A stretch of 64,000 nucleotides of DNA from an uncultured Phascolarctobacterium sp. (GCA_900547415.1 URGS01000001.1:74970-138969); one strand, 5' to 3'. Shown: positions 49,072 to 58,687, counted from the stretch's first letter. Made by a program: numbers and translations. Notes: generated by a model from the letters alone, not told the origin.

Positions 49072-50205
49072 ATGTGTAAGCTAGAGAGAGAAATGCTAAA
49101 AAATGCTAAGCGTATCGTTGTCAAGGTTGGTACCAGTACTATTACCTACAGCAATGGTAAGCGTAATTTCAGTCAAATTGACAGACTGGCAAGAGAACTG
49201 TCTGATTTGCAGAATCAGGGTAAGGAAATGATCCTTGTTACCTCTGGTGCAGTAGCTGTTGGTGTGGACCGTCTTGGTCTGCCCAAAAAGCCGGATACTA
49301 TTCCTGGCAAGCAGGCTGCGGCAGCAGTTGGTCAGGGAGTGCTGATGCATACATATGAGAAGTTTTTTGCAGACTACGGCCAGGTTGTGGCTCAGGTCCT
49401 GCTGACCAAGACTGAATCCATTGACAGACATCGCTATACTAACTCCCGCAATACCTTTATGGAGCTTTTAAAGCAGGGTGTAATTCCTATTGTCAATGAG
49501 AATGACGTTGTAGCTTTAGATGAGCTGAAAATAGGCGATAATGATAATATGTCTGCCTTGGTGGCAGGCATCGTAGATGCTGATTTAGTCATTATTCTTT
49601 CTGATATTGACGGATTGTATACCGCTAATCCTCAGACTAATCCTGATGCTGAGCTTGTTTCTCTGGTTACTGAGATTACTCCTGAAATTGAGGCCAGTGC
49701 CGGCGGCGTAGGCTCTGCCCGTGGAACTGGTGGCATGGCGACCAAGATTCAGGCGGCTAAGGCTGCTACCAGCAGTGGTATTAATCTCGTAATTGCCAGC
49801 GGTACAGAAAAAAATGCTATTCCCCGTATTGTGAATGGCGAAAACATTGGTACACTATTTGTAAGCCGTGAAAACAGACTTCAGTTCCGTAAGCGTTGGC
49901 TGGCTTTTGGTGCCCGTATTCAGGGCAGCGTTGTAGTTGATGCTGGCTGTGCCGAGGCGATTCACAAGGCTGGTGGCTGCAGTATACTTCCTGCAGGTGT
50001 TGTTTCTGTAGAAGGATGCTTTGAGCCTGGCAGCACCATAAGTGTTAAAGATGGTGACGGTCATGAGCTTGCTCGCGGTCTGTCCCACTATAGCTCAGAG
50101 GAGCTGGAAAAAATTAAGGGCTGCAAATCCTGTGATATTGAAGACATTATAGGTCATAAAAATTATGATGAAATTATACATCGCGACGATTTGGTAATTT
50201 TGTAA
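49072..50205 (+). CDS. proB: Glutamate 5-kinase
   Basis: ProB phosphorylates glutamate, the first step of proline synthesis, and is normally feedback-inhibited by proline. The 377-residue protein has the amino-acid kinase domain (VVKVGTSTIT, LVTSGAVAVG, VNENDVV, SDIDGLYTANP, GTGGMATKI) and a C-terminal PUA domain from about 285. The start could be the ATG at 49072 or the one at 49093; both have only moderate ribosome sites, and the second gives the usual short N-terminus. proA follows after 12 bases. Confidence 0.95.
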   Translation: MCKLEREMLKNAKRIVVKVGTSTITYSNGKRNFSQIDRLARELSDLQNQGKEMILVTSGAVAVGVDRLGLPKKPDTIPGKQAAAAVGQGVLMHTYEKFFADYGQVVAQVLLTKTESIDRHRYTNSRNTFMELLKQGVIPIVNENDVVALDELKIGDNDNMSALVAGIVDADLVIILSDIDGLYTANPQTNPDAELVSLVTEITPEIEASAGGVGSARGTGGMATKIQAAKAATSSGINLVIASGTEKNAIPRIVNGENIGTLFVSRENRLQFRKRWLAFGARIQGSVVVDAGCAEAIHKAGGCSILPAGVVSVEGCFEPGSTISVKDGDGHELARGLSHYSSEELEKIKGCKSCDIEDIIGHKNYDEIIHRDDLVIL

Positions 50206-50217
50206 GGCGGTGAAATT

Positions 50218-51474
50218 ATGGAAACCTATGAATTAGTAAAATCAAAGGCAATGGCTGCCAAAAAGGCTGCAGCTAAGCTTGCTGTAATCAATACAGCAGT
50301 CAAGAACAAGGCTTTATTGGCTATGGCAGAAGCTTTAGAAAAGGGGCAGGAGGCAATTTTAGCTGCTAATGCTCTGGATATGGAGCGTGCTGAAGCTAAG
50401 GGCATGAAGTCATCTATGCTGGACAGATTAAAGCTTACTCCTGAGCGTATTAGCGGTATGGCTGACGGTCTGCGTCAGGTAGCAGGTCTGCCTGATCCTG
50501 TTGGCAATGTAGTTGGAGGCAGTACTTTGGCCAACGGTCTTAGAGTTACTAAGGTACGCGTGCCTTTAGGAGTTATAGGCATTATCTATGAGGCTCGTCC
50601 TAATGTTACTGCTGATGCTGCAGGTCTGTGCTTAAAGTCCGGCAATGCAGTTATTTTGAAAGGCGGCAGTGAGGCTATGGAATCCAACAAGGCCGTAGCT
50701 GATATTCTTTCTGCAGCTGCTGAGGAGCAGGGAATGCCTGTAGGCTGCATTCAATTTATTGATACCAGCGATCGTCAGGCTGTCAGCGACCTTATCCATA
50801 TGAACGGTCTTGTAGATGTAGTCATTCCTCGTGGTGGTGCAGGACTTATTAAAATGGTAGTAATGAACGCTACAGTTCCTGTTATTGAAACAGGTGCAGG
50901 TGTATGCCATACTTATGTTGATGCTAATGCGGATATTCCTATGGCAGTAAAAATCTGCCTAAATGCCAAAGTGCAGCGACCTTCCGTTTGCAATGCTATG
51001 GAAACACTGCTTGTACACAAGGATATTGCTCCCAAGTTTTTACCGCCTATGCTGGACGCGTATTTTGAGGCTGGCGTAGAAATCCGCGGTGATGAGGGAG
51101 TACAGGCTTACAGCGAAAAGGTCGTTCCTGCTACTGTTGAGGACTGGGCTGCTGAGTATGGAGATCTGCGTCTTTCTGTGAAGCTTGTTGCTTCAGTAGA
51201 AGAGGCTATGGAGCACATTGCTGCCTACGGTACCGGTCACAGTGAATGTATTGTGACGGAGGACTACGCTAAGGCACAGCTTTTCCAGCTTTCTGTTGAT
51301 GCTGCTGCTGTATATGTAAATGCTTCTACACGTTTTACTGATGGCAATGAATTTGGCTTTGGAGCCGAAATTGGCATCAGTACTCAAAAGCTTCATGCAC
51401 GTGGTCCTATGGCTTTGCCTGAGCTTACCAGCACAAAATATTTAATTTGTGGAAATGGTCAGGTAAGAGGATAA
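50218..51474 (+). CDS. proA: Glutamate-5-semialdehyde dehydrogenase
   Basis: ProA reduces gamma-glutamyl phosphate to glutamate semialdehyde, which cyclises to the proline precursor. The 418-residue NADPH enzyme has IYEARPNVTADAAGLCLKSGN, the nucleotide-side VIPRGGAGLI, and the catalytic Cys in NAKVQRPSVCNAMETLLV. AAGGCGGTG precedes the ATG. proC is not in this window. Confidence 0.97.
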   Translation: METYELVKSKAMAAKKAAAKLAVINTAVKNKALLAMAEALEKGQEAILAANALDMERAEAKGMKSSMLDRLKLTPERISGMADGLRQVAGLPDPVGNVVGGSTLANGLRVTKVRVPLGVIGIIYEARPNVTADAAGLCLKSGNAVILKGGSEAMESNKAVADILSAAAEEQGMPVGCIQFIDTSDRQAVSDLIHMNGLVDVVIPRGGAGLIKMVVMNATVPVIETGAGVCHTYVDANADIPMAVKICLNAKVQRPSVCNAMETLLVHKDIAPKFLPPMLDAYFEAGVEIRGDEGVQAYSEKVVPATVEDWAAEYGDLRLSVKLVASVEEAMEHIAAYGTGHSECIVTEDYAKAQLFQLSVDAAAVYVNASTRFTDGNEFGFGAEIGISTQKLHARGPMALPELTSTKYLICGNGQVRG

Positions 51475-51481
51475 TTATAGC

Positions 51482-51524
51482 GGACGGCTAGTCTCTGCAT
51501 AAAGCAGTGACTAGTCGTCCTTTT
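51482..51524 (+). terminator. proBA terminator
   Basis: GGACG-CTAGTC-CTGC / GCAG-GACTAG-CGTCC with single mismatches between blocks, then TTTT. Confidence 0.8.
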
Positions 51525-51543
51525 GCGTGACTACTCTCATAAA

Positions 51544-51598
51544 TTTCACATTTTCTTATGTGAAAGGTATATGCTTTATAGAAAAAATTTGATATAAT
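51544..51598 (+). promoter_or_regulatory. Promoter region of the long envelope operon
   Basis: TATAAT at 51593-51598 with extended TGA; the -35 is weak. Upstream, TTTCACA / TGTGAAA (51544-51565) form a 7-bp dyad placed where an activator could bind, which would compensate for the poor -35. Confidence 0.5.
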
Positions 51599-51657
51599 GA
51601 ATAAGATTGTAAAGCTTGGAAAAGCTGTAGATAATGACTTAATTGGAGGGAATTTCG

Positions 51658-52161
51658 TTGGAAGAAATATATCGTGAAACGACTGAAACAAGCTGGGATA
51701 GAAAGGTTATCGCCGGTATTGCTTTGATTTTGATTGGCTGCCTGTTTGTTTACGAATGGAACAGCTATCAGGAGACAGGCCGCTTGGTGCTTTTAGGCTG
51801 GGGAATTGATTTGTGCCTGCTGTGCCTGTGGATTTGGCGTGTAATGTTCAAGTATACCCTGATTCTGTACAAGGACCACAGACTTGAGGTTATCAGCCAT
51901 GGTCTGGGTATCAAACGCAGCTATATGGTCGATTTAACACGTACTGAAAGCTTTACTAATCGTTATGTGAAGAGCTTTTTCCGTAAAACTAAAATCAGCC
52001 ATTACATTCACCGCTACAATTCTTTGGACGGCAATCAGCAACGTCTGCTGGTATTTACTGAGGGCAAGAAAAACAAGCTGGCTGGCCTGATTTTCAAGGG
52101 CAGTGATGATTTTGTGAAGCAGCTCCGTCGTCAAATGCCGGATAAGTATATTGAACTGTAA
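51658..52161 (+). CDS. Membrane protein of unknown function
   Basis: The 167-residue protein starts at a TTG at 51658, placed 7 bases after TTGGAGGG; the frame opens earlier, but that would include the ribosome site. Two TM segments (about 17-33 and 42-62) form a hairpin near the N-terminus. A cytoplasmic domain of about 100 residues (YTLILYKDHRLEVISHGLG, then RLLVFTEGKKNKLAGLIFKG) has the beta-rich layout of bacterial PH-like domains, but I cannot assign it. It heads the run into the rseC-like, maf, radC and mre genes. Confidence 0.75.
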   Translation: MEEIYRETTETSWDRKVIAGIALILIGCLFVYEWNSYQETGRLVLLGWGIDLCLLCLWIWRVMFKYTLILYKDHRLEVISHGLGIKRSYMVDLTRTESFTNRYVKSFFRKTKISHYIHRYNSLDGNQQRLLVFTEGKKNKLAGLIFKGSDDFVKQLRRQMPDKYIEL

Positions 52162-52193
52162 GAGTAAGGACTATTGAGGGAGGTATTTCCATA

Positions 52194-52484
52194 GTGGAAG
52201 GTTTGGAAAATGTAGAATCTGTGGCCATTTGTGCCAGAGTTATGCAGGTTTTCTTTGGTGCTTTTATTTATATTTATTTAATTGCTAAGCTGGTAGGTCC
52301 TGAAAATAAAATGGCCTGGTTCAGAAAACGCAAGAAATATACCTTTTTTAACAGACGTGGTATTTTTGGCGAGGATATCAACTTTGGTTATCCTGTATGC
52401 TGGCAGGGAATTTTAGTATTCCTGGCTATTTATGTTGTAGTTTTCGGATTCGGCTACTGGTATGTATTTAAATTGCCCTACTAA
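52194..52484 (+). CDS. Small membrane protein of unknown function
   Basis: The 96-residue protein has a GTG start with GAGGGAGG 10 bases upstream. It has two TM segments (about 14-34 and 70-92) linked by a basic, aromatic loop (WFRKRKKYTFFNRRG). No family is recognised. It lies 32 bases after the preceding unknown membrane gene and 32 before the rseC-like gene, all in one direction. Confidence 0.75.
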   Translation: MEGLENVESVAICARVMQVFFGAFIYIYLIAKLVGPENKMAWFRKRKKYTFFNRRGIFGEDINFGYPVCWQGILVFLAIYVVVFGFGYWYVFKLPY

Positions 52485-52516
52485 GGGATAGTATACTGAG
52501 AGAGGTTTTGTAGATA

Positions 52517-52936
52517 ATGGCTGAGATTAGAGGTATTGTAACAAAGGTGCAGGGAGAACGCTGTGAGGTTAAGGTTGATAAAACCGAAAGCGAGCTGAAG
52601 AATCTTCCCAAGTACCTTGATTGCTGGAATCCGATAAATGCCAAGCCTGGCAATATTGTTGGTGCGGAATATCGTGATTTGGAAAAAACTAAGGCAAATA
52701 TGATTGTTTATGGACTGCCGATTACAGGTGTACTGGCAGGCGTGGCCTTCGGTCATAGTCTGGCAACCTTTTTCCATATGGATAGCCTGTATTTTATTAT
52801 TGGCGGTGTAATTCTCTGGCTCATCGTAACCACCTACTATGCTCGAATCTTTAAGCGTGATGCTGTCCGCAATGGTAAGCAGCCTGTAGTTTATGAGATT
52901 CAGGTAGAGAAGATGGTTATTGACATGGGTAAATAA
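52517..52936 (+). CDS. RseC/MucC-like membrane protein
   Basis: The 139-residue protein matches the RseC family layout: an N-terminal OB-like cytoplasmic domain (IRGIVTKVQGERCEVKV, LKPGNIVGAEY-type segment), then two TMs (about 68-86 and 90-107) and a short tail. In E. coli RseC belongs to the SoxR-reducing and sigma-E circuits and accompanies Rnf. Here the usual N-terminal cysteine cluster is reduced to two cysteines, and no Rnf or sigma-E genes are nearby, so the role must differ. Confidence 0.75.
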   Translation: MAEIRGIVTKVQGERCEVKVDKTESELKNLPKYLDCWNPINAKPGNIVGAEYRDLEKTKANMIVYGLPITGVLAGVAFGHSLATFFHMDSLYFIIGGVILWLIVTTYYARIFKRDAVRNGKQPVVYEIQVEKMVIDMGK

Positions 52937-52950
52937 GGAGCTAGTTGCAA

Positions 52951-53523
52951 ATGCAGGTTGTGTTGGCGTCTGCCTCTCCCCGCAGACTAGAGCTTATTTC
53001 TCAGTTGGGCTGGGAGGCACGGGTTCATCCCTCTGCCTTTGAGGAGGCAGGTGGGTCTGCTTCTGAAGCAAAGGATGTTGTGCTAGCCAACGCTCTTGGC
53101 AAAGGACGTTGGGTAGCTGAAAAGCTTGGTGATGAGCTTCCTGTAATAGGAGCTGATACCGTAGTTGTAGTAGACAATGTTATTTTGGGTAAGCCAAAGG
53201 ATGCTGCTGATGCAGCCATGATGTTAAAGCGTCTTTCGGGACGTGATCATCAGGTTATGACAGGTGTAGCAATTTTCTATAAGGGCAAGGTCTTAGGGCG
53301 TGTGTGCGTAACCAAGGTGTTTTTCCGCAGCCTGACTGAGCAGGAAATTACTGGCTACGTAGCTACAGGAGAGCCATTGGACAAGGCCGGTGCCTATGGA
53401 ATTCAGGGCCAAGGTGCTGTTCTGGTGGAGAAAATTGATGGCTGTTATAACAATGTTGTTGGCTTGCCTTTGACCATGATGTACACGATGTTTAAAGAAT
53501 TAGGAGTGGAGCTATCTGAATAA
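52951..53523 (+). CDS. maf: Maf family nucleoside triphosphate pyrophosphatase
   Basis: Maf hydrolyses non-canonical or modified NTPs (dTTP/UTP type). The 190-residue protein has LASASPRRLELI at the N-terminus, GADTVVV and GKPKDAADAAMML, and the GxAGAYGIQGQGAVLVEKI-type C-terminal site (KAGAYGIQGQGAVLV). The ATG at 52951 is used, 10 bases after AAGGAG; the TTG two codons upstream is an alternative. maf-radC-mreBCD is the B. subtilis order. Confidence 0.95.
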   Translation: MQVVLASASPRRLELISQLGWEARVHPSAFEEAGGSASEAKDVVLANALGKGRWVAEKLGDELPVIGADTVVVVDNVILGKPKDAADAAMMLKRLSGRDHQVMTGVAIFYKGKVLGRVCVTKVFFRSLTEQEITGYVATGEPLDKAGAYGIQGQGAVLVEKIDGCYNNVVGLPLTMMYTMFKELGVELSE

Positions 53524-53569
53524 TACTCTTGGCAGTATAAATAGGAGTAGTACCGAAGGTTTTAAACAT

Positions 53570-54247
53570 ATGCGGGATATTCCCGTTAATGACAGACCCC
53601 GTGAGAAAATGCTATTGCGTGGTCCTGGAGCTTTGACTGATGCAGAGCTTGTAGCCATTTTGCTGCGTACCGGGACGGCTGAAAAGTCTGCTCTGGAAAT
53701 AAGCAGTGAAATGACAGCCAATGGCGGGTTGTACAACCGCCTGGCAGGAATTACAGATGTTAACGAACTAACCTACATTAAGGGGTTGGGGCGGGCCAAG
53801 GCGGCAACGGTGTTGGCAGCACTGGAGCTAGGACGTCGTTTGGCATCGGCAAAGACCATAGAAAAGGTTCATTTGGGGGGTCCGAGACAGGTAGCAGATT
53901 ATCTGATGCCTTGGCTCAGATATGCGACAAAGGAACAATTCGTGGCAGTATTTTTAAATACTAAAAATAGAATTATTGGCGAAGAAATTATTTCCGAAGG
54001 TACCCTTACAGGATCTTTAGTGCATCCACGAGAGGTTTATCAGCCTGCAATATTAAGGCATGCGGCTGCTATTGTAGTGGCTCATAATCATCCCTCTGGC
54101 GACCCTAATCCCAGCAGAGAGGATAGGGAGCTGACGGCATTGCTTTGTCAGGCAGGAAAAACTCTGGGAATACCACTATTGGATCATATTGTTATCGGTG
54201 ACGGAATTTATTATAGCTTTCAGGAAAATGGAGCTTTAGAGATTTAG
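53570..54247 (+). CDS. radC: RadC family JAB-domain protein
   Basis: The 225-residue protein has an N-terminal helix-hairpin-helix region (ITDVNELTYIKGLGRAKAATV) and a C-terminal JAB metalloprotease-like domain with HNHPSGDPNPSRED and an upstream Glu. Despite the name, a role in DNA repair is not supported in other bacteria. The ATG at 53570 is 11 bases from GAAGG, so translation initiation may be modest. It is in the mre gene run. Confidence 0.93.
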   Translation: MRDIPVNDRPREKMLLRGPGALTDAELVAILLRTGTAEKSALEISSEMTANGGLYNRLAGITDVNELTYIKGLGRAKAATVLAALELGRRLASAKTIEKVHLGGPRQVADYLMPWLRYATKEQFVAVFLNTKNRIIGEEIISEGTLTGSLVHPREVYQPAILRHAAAIVVAHNHPSGDPNPSREDRELTALLCQAGKTLGIPLLDHIVIGDGIYYSFQENGALEI

Positions 54248-54261
54248 GAGGACTGGTGGAA

Positions 54262-55305
54262 ATGAACTTCAAATTCCCCAACTTTAGTTTTTTGAATAGT
54301 ATGTCCAATGATATGGGTATAGATCTGGGCACAGCCAATATCCTGGTTCACTGCAAGGATAAGGGCATTATCATTCGCGAGCCCTCCGTTGTTGCTGTTG
54401 AAAAAGATACTAAGGAGGTATTGGCTATTGGTGCTGAGGCTAAGCGCATGATTGGTCGTACTCCTGGCAATATTATAGCTATTCGTCCTATGAAGGACGG
54501 CGTTATAGCTGACTATGAAATTACTCAATCCATGCTGAAGTATTTCATCAAGCAGGCAATGAGCTCAAGAAGCATTGTACGCCCCCGTATTCTGGTAGGC
54601 GTACCCTCTGGTGTAACCGAGGTTGAAAAGCGTGCAGTTATTGACGCTACTATCGAAGCAGGCGCTCGTGAGGCATATCTTATTGAAGAGCCCATGGCTG
54701 CTGCTATTGGTGCAGGTCTTCCTGTTCAGGAGGCAACCGGCAGCATGGTTGTTGATATTGGCGGTGGTACCTGCGAGGTTGCTGTAATTTCCTTGGGCGG
54801 TATTGTTGTAAGCAAAAGCGTTCGCACCGGCGGCGACACTATTGACAAGGCTATTGCACAATATATTCGTAAAACTTTTAATATGTTCATTGGCGAGCGT
54901 ACTGCCGAGAATATTAAAATTGAAATTGGCACTGCAATGCCTGTAGATAATCCTCCTGTTATAGAGGTTCGCGGACGCGACCTTTTGAGTGGTCTGCCCC
55001 GCAGTATTGAGGTTAATGCTAACCATGTGTGCGAGGCTGTTGAAGAGCCTATCAGCACCATTGTTGATGCTGTAAGAAATACATTGGAGCGCACTCCGCC
55101 TGAGCTTTCTGCAGATATTATGGACCGTGGCATTGTGATGACCGGTGGTTCCTCCATGCTGCGCAATTTGGACCGTCTTATTTCCAGAGAGACCCAGATG
55201 CCGGTATTTGTATCTGATGAGGCACTGAACTGTGTTGCTCTTGGTACTGGTATTGCAGTAGAAAATATTGACATTTATCGTAAGGGCTTCATGACCAGCA
55301 AATAA
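54262..55305 (+). CDS. mreB: Rod shape-determining protein MreB
   Basis: MreB is the bacterial actin that guides lateral wall synthesis. The 347-residue protein has the phosphate loops MGIDLGTANILV and VVDIGGGTCEVAV, and the adenosine site TGGSSMLRNLDRL. The N-terminus (MNFKFPNFSFLNS) is a membrane-binding amphipathic segment. The ATG at 54262 is preferred over the GTG at 54256. The presence of mreBCD with PBP2 and RodA predicts rod or ovoid cells. Confidence 0.97.
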   Translation: MNFKFPNFSFLNSMSNDMGIDLGTANILVHCKDKGIIIREPSVVAVEKDTKEVLAIGAEAKRMIGRTPGNIIAIRPMKDGVIADYEITQSMLKYFIKQAMSSRSIVRPRILVGVPSGVTEVEKRAVIDATIEAGAREAYLIEEPMAAAIGAGLPVQEATGSMVVDIGGGTCEVAVISLGGIVVSKSVRTGGDTIDKAIAQYIRKTFNMFIGERTAENIKIEIGTAMPVDNPPVIEVRGRDLLSGLPRSIEVNANHVCEAVEEPISTIVDAVRNTLERTPPELSADIMDRGIVMTGGSSMLRNLDRLISRETQMPVFVSDEALNCVALGTGIAVENIDIYRKGFMTSK

Positions 55306-55360
55306 TGCTGAGCTTGCGGCTTTAGATGCCGGCGCGCATGATGCCGGAAAAGGTAATCAA

Positions 55361-56218
55361 ATGAGTAAGAAAAGTATGCTTTGCATACTGTTTGCGTTTG
55401 TAATGCTAGGGATGCTGGCCTTAGCTGTGTCTGGCAAAAGCCGTTTTCCTGTGGTTAACAAAGCAGTTTCCTTTGTCGTCCTGCCTATGGAAAGCGGCCT
55501 TACTTCTTTAGGACACGCTGGTGACAGCATTCGTGGCTATTGGAAGGCAGTAACAGTTTTGCAAAGTGAAAATGAAGAATTAAAAAGAAGCAATGATGAA
55601 CTGCGCTATGCCAATATTCATATGGCCTCCATTTATGCGGAAAATCAGCAGCTGCGGCGTTTGCTTGACTACAAGGAACAGCATCGCTCTCAGACTGTTG
55701 TCGCAGGCAAGATTATTGCACGTAATTATGGTGATTTGCGTGATAGTGTCTATATTGATATTGGCGCAGATAAAGGCGTAAAGGTGAATCAGGCTGTCGT
55801 TAACGGTGGACTGATTGGTGTTGTCGATGAGGTATATGACGACTATTCCAGAGTGCTGCTTTTGACATCTACTAATTGCCGCGTAGGCGCTCGTGTACTG
55901 CGCAGTGATTCACGTGCTGTTGGTGTTATTGGCGGTCATAGTACTTCCAAGGGACAGCTGATTTTGGAGCATGTGTATCGTGAGGCAAGCATTAAAGAGG
56001 GCGACGTAATCGTTACCAGTGGCTATAGTGGTACTCATCCGGCTGATATTCTTATCGGTACTGTTAAGGAGGTTCGTATGGACAGTGTCGGCCTGCTGCA
56101 GGAGGCAAAGGTTATTCCTGCTGCAGATATTGCTGATGCGGAGCATGTACTGGTAATAACAGGCTTTACCCCCGAACCGAAAATTGACTTTGCTAAGCAG
56201 GGAGGACGAGCACAATGA
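55361..56218 (+). CDS. mreC: Rod shape-determining protein MreC
   Basis: MreC links MreB to the periplasmic synthesis enzymes and activates PBP2. The 285-residue protein has an N-terminal TM (about 6-24), a coiled coil (VLQSENEELKRSNDELRY) and a beta-rich C-terminal domain (VAGKIIARNYGDLRDSVYID). Its stop overlaps mreD as ATGA. The 55-base gap after mreB includes AAAGG before the start. Confidence 0.95.
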   Translation: MSKKSMLCILFAFVMLGMLALAVSGKSRFPVVNKAVSFVVLPMESGLTSLGHAGDSIRGYWKAVTVLQSENEELKRSNDELRYANIHMASIYAENQQLRRLLDYKEQHRSQTVVAGKIIARNYGDLRDSVYIDIGADKGVKVNQAVVNGGLIGVVDEVYDDYSRVLLLTSTNCRVGARVLRSDSRAVGVIGGHSTSKGQLILEHVYREASIKEGDVIVTSGYSGTHPADILIGTVKEVRMDSVGLLQEAKVIPAADIADAEHVLVITGFTPEPKIDFAKQGGRAQ

Positions 56219-56715
56219 GGAGACTGATTTGGCCCGTCCTATTTCTGTTTTTATTGGTGATTCAGGGCTCCTGCTCTGTATTTTATTCTGGATGGATATC
56301 CTTTGACTTGCCCCTAATGGCGGTTTATTGCTACGCTCTTTTAGCAGGAGATGCTCTAGGAGCTGCGGCAGGTCTTGGTGTAGGCTTCCTGCAGGACGCA
56401 ATGACTACAGGTATTTTTGGCTTCCATATGCTGACAAGAACAGTAATGGGTTATTTTATTGGTGCAACAAAGGAAAAGATTTTTAAGGATAACTACAAGG
56501 TCCATGTTTTTATAATTGGCTGCATTAGTGTAGCTATCCGTTTTCTCTACTGGTGGATAGAGGTTATTCGCAGTGGCGGACGCTGGGGTCTGTTTCTTGA
56601 TTTTTCGTGGGCTAGTATTGGCTATTGCCTGGGAAATATGCTGCTGGTTGTGCCAATGCTTTTCTTTATCCGCTATGTCCATATTTGGACGCAGCAAAAT
56701 GATATTAAGTATTGA
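56215..56715 (+). CDS. mreD: Rod shape-determining protein MreD
   Basis: The 166-residue integral membrane protein, with about five hydrophobic helices, follows mreC with a 4-base overlap. LGAAAGLGVGFLQDAMTTGIFG (shown in part as GVGFLQDAMTTGIFG) is the typical MreD segment. It is a component of the elongasome. Confidence 0.92.
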   Translation: MRRLIWPVLFLFLLVIQGSCSVFYSGWISFDLPLMAVYCYALLAGDALGAAAGLGVGFLQDAMTTGIFGFHMLTRTVMGYFIGATKEKIFKDNYKVHVFIIGCISVAIRFLYWWIEVIRSGGRWGLFLDFSWASIGYCLGNMLLVVPMLFFIRYVHIWTQQNDIKY

Positions 56716-56732
56716 TTTAGAGGGAGGACAAC

Positions 56733-58568
56733 ATGCTTAACAAACACAATCTTGTAAGGCTGCATATGATGCTGCTTATGTGCGTTATGCTTTTCGTCGT
56801 TCTCCTAGGACGTCTTGTTTATCTACAGCTGTGGCGCGGTGATTACTATACGGCTCAGTCCGATGGCAACAGGCTGCGTCAGTCTAAAATAGTTGCACCT
56901 AGAGGACTTATTTTGGATAAGGACGGTAAGGAGCTGGTAAATAATCTGCCTGGCTATGCTGTTTCACTGCAGAAGCAGACAGAATATGATCCTCAAATGC
57001 TGGAAAGACTCAGTAAGCTGATTGATATGCCTTTGTCTGAGATAAATGAGCGTATTAAGGAAAGTCGTAATTTTTATGAGCCAGTAAGGCTTAGAAGCAA
57101 TCTTACGCCTGATATGGTTACAAAGATTGAGGAACAACGCCGCAATCTTCCCGACGTGCTTTTGGAGGTACAGCCTGTTCGTACATATCCCTTCAAGGAG
57201 CTTGCTGTGCATGCTTTAGGATATGTAGGCGAGGTAAGTGCATATGAAATTGAAAACAAGCTTTTTAATGTTCCCCAGGGCAGTATTGTCGGCAAGGCCG
57301 GAATTGAAAAAAGCTATGATAAATACCTTCGTGGTACTGACGGTGCCTTTATGGAGGAGGTAGATGTAGCAGGTAATGTGGTGCAGCATTTTGACACCAT
57401 GCAGCCTGTTCCTGGTAAAAATCTTAAGCTGACCATAGATTTTAGACTGCAGTCAGCTCTGGAAAAATTTACCGATCAGCATTTAAATGATTTGCGTCGC
57501 TATGGTATTGCTCCAGGTGCTCGTGCAGCAGCAGTTGTGGCCATTGATCCCCGCAGTGGTGCTGTTAGAGCAATGGTAAGCAGACCAGGATATGATCCTA
57601 ATCTTTTTGTTAACGGTATTTCCTCCAAGGATTGGGATAAAATTAATAATGACCGTAACTATCCTATGAATAATAAGGTTATTAGCGGTGAATATCCGCC
57701 TGGCTCTACATTTAAGATTGTTACAGGTAGTGCAGCCTTTGAGCTGAAGAAGGTAACCTTGGACGAACTTATCTACGATGGTGGTCACCATCCGCTGGTT
57801 CCTACCATGGGTAATGCCGGCGGCGAGGTTTTGGGCTGGCTTGATTTTATTAAAGGTCTGGCAATGTCAGATAACGTGTATTTTTACGAGCTTGGTTATC
57901 GTGTTGGCATTGATAATATTGCTAAATATGCACGTATTTATGGCTTTGGCAAGCCCACAGGCATTGACCTGGAGGGTGAAAGCAGTGGTCTTGTAGCTTC
58001 TAAGCAGGTAAAGCGTGAAATCTGGAATGAGGACTGGCGGTTAGGTGATACCTTTAATGCTGCCATCGGACAGGGCTTTAACCTGGCTACTCCTATTCAG
58101 CTTGCAATGATGCTCAGTATTGTTGCAAATGGCGGTACTCAGTATCAGCCCTATCTTGTTGATTCCATCTTAAATGCTGACGGCAGTCAATATGCTGTAC
58201 CGAAGCGCGCTGGGGGCAAGCATATTGATATTTCACAGCAAACTATTGACTACATGCGTATGGGTATGAGTGCAACCACTCAGGAGGGTGGTACTGCATC
58301 CTACTTTAATGCACTTCCTCGCAAGATAGCAGGCAAGACAGGTACTGCAGAAAACTCCCATGGACGTGACCATGGGCTGTTTGTTGCCTATGGTCCTGTA
58401 GAAGATCCTGAGCTTGTAGTAGTTTGTATTGTCGAACAAGGTGGTTATGGTTCTACTGCAGCAGGTCCCATTGTTTATAAGGCCTTTGAGGAATATTTCC
58501 GTGAGCGTGGTTGGATGCCGGAAGAGAAGCCTGAAACTGAGGCTGCCTCAGAGAGGAAACAGCAGTAG
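56733..58568 (+). CDS. mrdA: Penicillin-binding protein 2
   Basis: PBP2 is the class B transpeptidase of the elongasome. The 611-residue protein has an N-terminal TM (about 10-30), a dimerisation or pedestal domain, and a transpeptidase domain with active-site STFK (PPGSTFKIVTG), SDN (AMSDNVYFYE) and KTGTA. GGGAGG precedes the ATG. It pairs with RodA, encoded next. Confidence 0.97.
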   Translation: MLNKHNLVRLHMMLLMCVMLFVVLLGRLVYLQLWRGDYYTAQSDGNRLRQSKIVAPRGLILDKDGKELVNNLPGYAVSLQKQTEYDPQMLERLSKLIDMPLSEINERIKESRNFYEPVRLRSNLTPDMVTKIEEQRRNLPDVLLEVQPVRTYPFKELAVHALGYVGEVSAYEIENKLFNVPQGSIVGKAGIEKSYDKYLRGTDGAFMEEVDVAGNVVQHFDTMQPVPGKNLKLTIDFRLQSALEKFTDQHLNDLRRYGIAPGARAAAVVAIDPRSGAVRAMVSRPGYDPNLFVNGISSKDWDKINNDRNYPMNNKVISGEYPPGSTFKIVTGSAAFELKKVTLDELIYDGGHHPLVPTMGNAGGEVLGWLDFIKGLAMSDNVYFYELGYRVGIDNIAKYARIYGFGKPTGIDLEGESSGLVASKQVKREIWNEDWRLGDTFNAAIGQGFNLATPIQLAMMLSIVANGGTQYQPYLVDSILNADGSQYAVPKRAGGKHIDISQQTIDYMRMGMSATTQEGGTASYFNALPRKIAGKTGTAENSHGRDHGLFVAYGPVEDPELVVVCIVEQGGYGSTAAGPIVYKAFEEYFRERGWMPEEKPETEAASERKQQ

Positions 58569-58623
58569 TACGAAAAACTTCTGACTACGAAATGTAGTGC
58601 AGGTTATTGCTGATAAAATGTAC

Positions 58624-58648
58624 GGACTACAGGTATTATCTGTAGTCC
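58624..58648 (+). repeat. 9-bp hairpin between PBP2 and rodA
   Basis: GGACTACAG / CTGTAGTCC with a 7-base loop and no T tract. It may tune rodA relative to upstream genes. Confidence 0.55.
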
Positions 58649-58687
58649 AATGTAAATACGCTTGATAAGTGCGGAAAGGAGTCCGAA

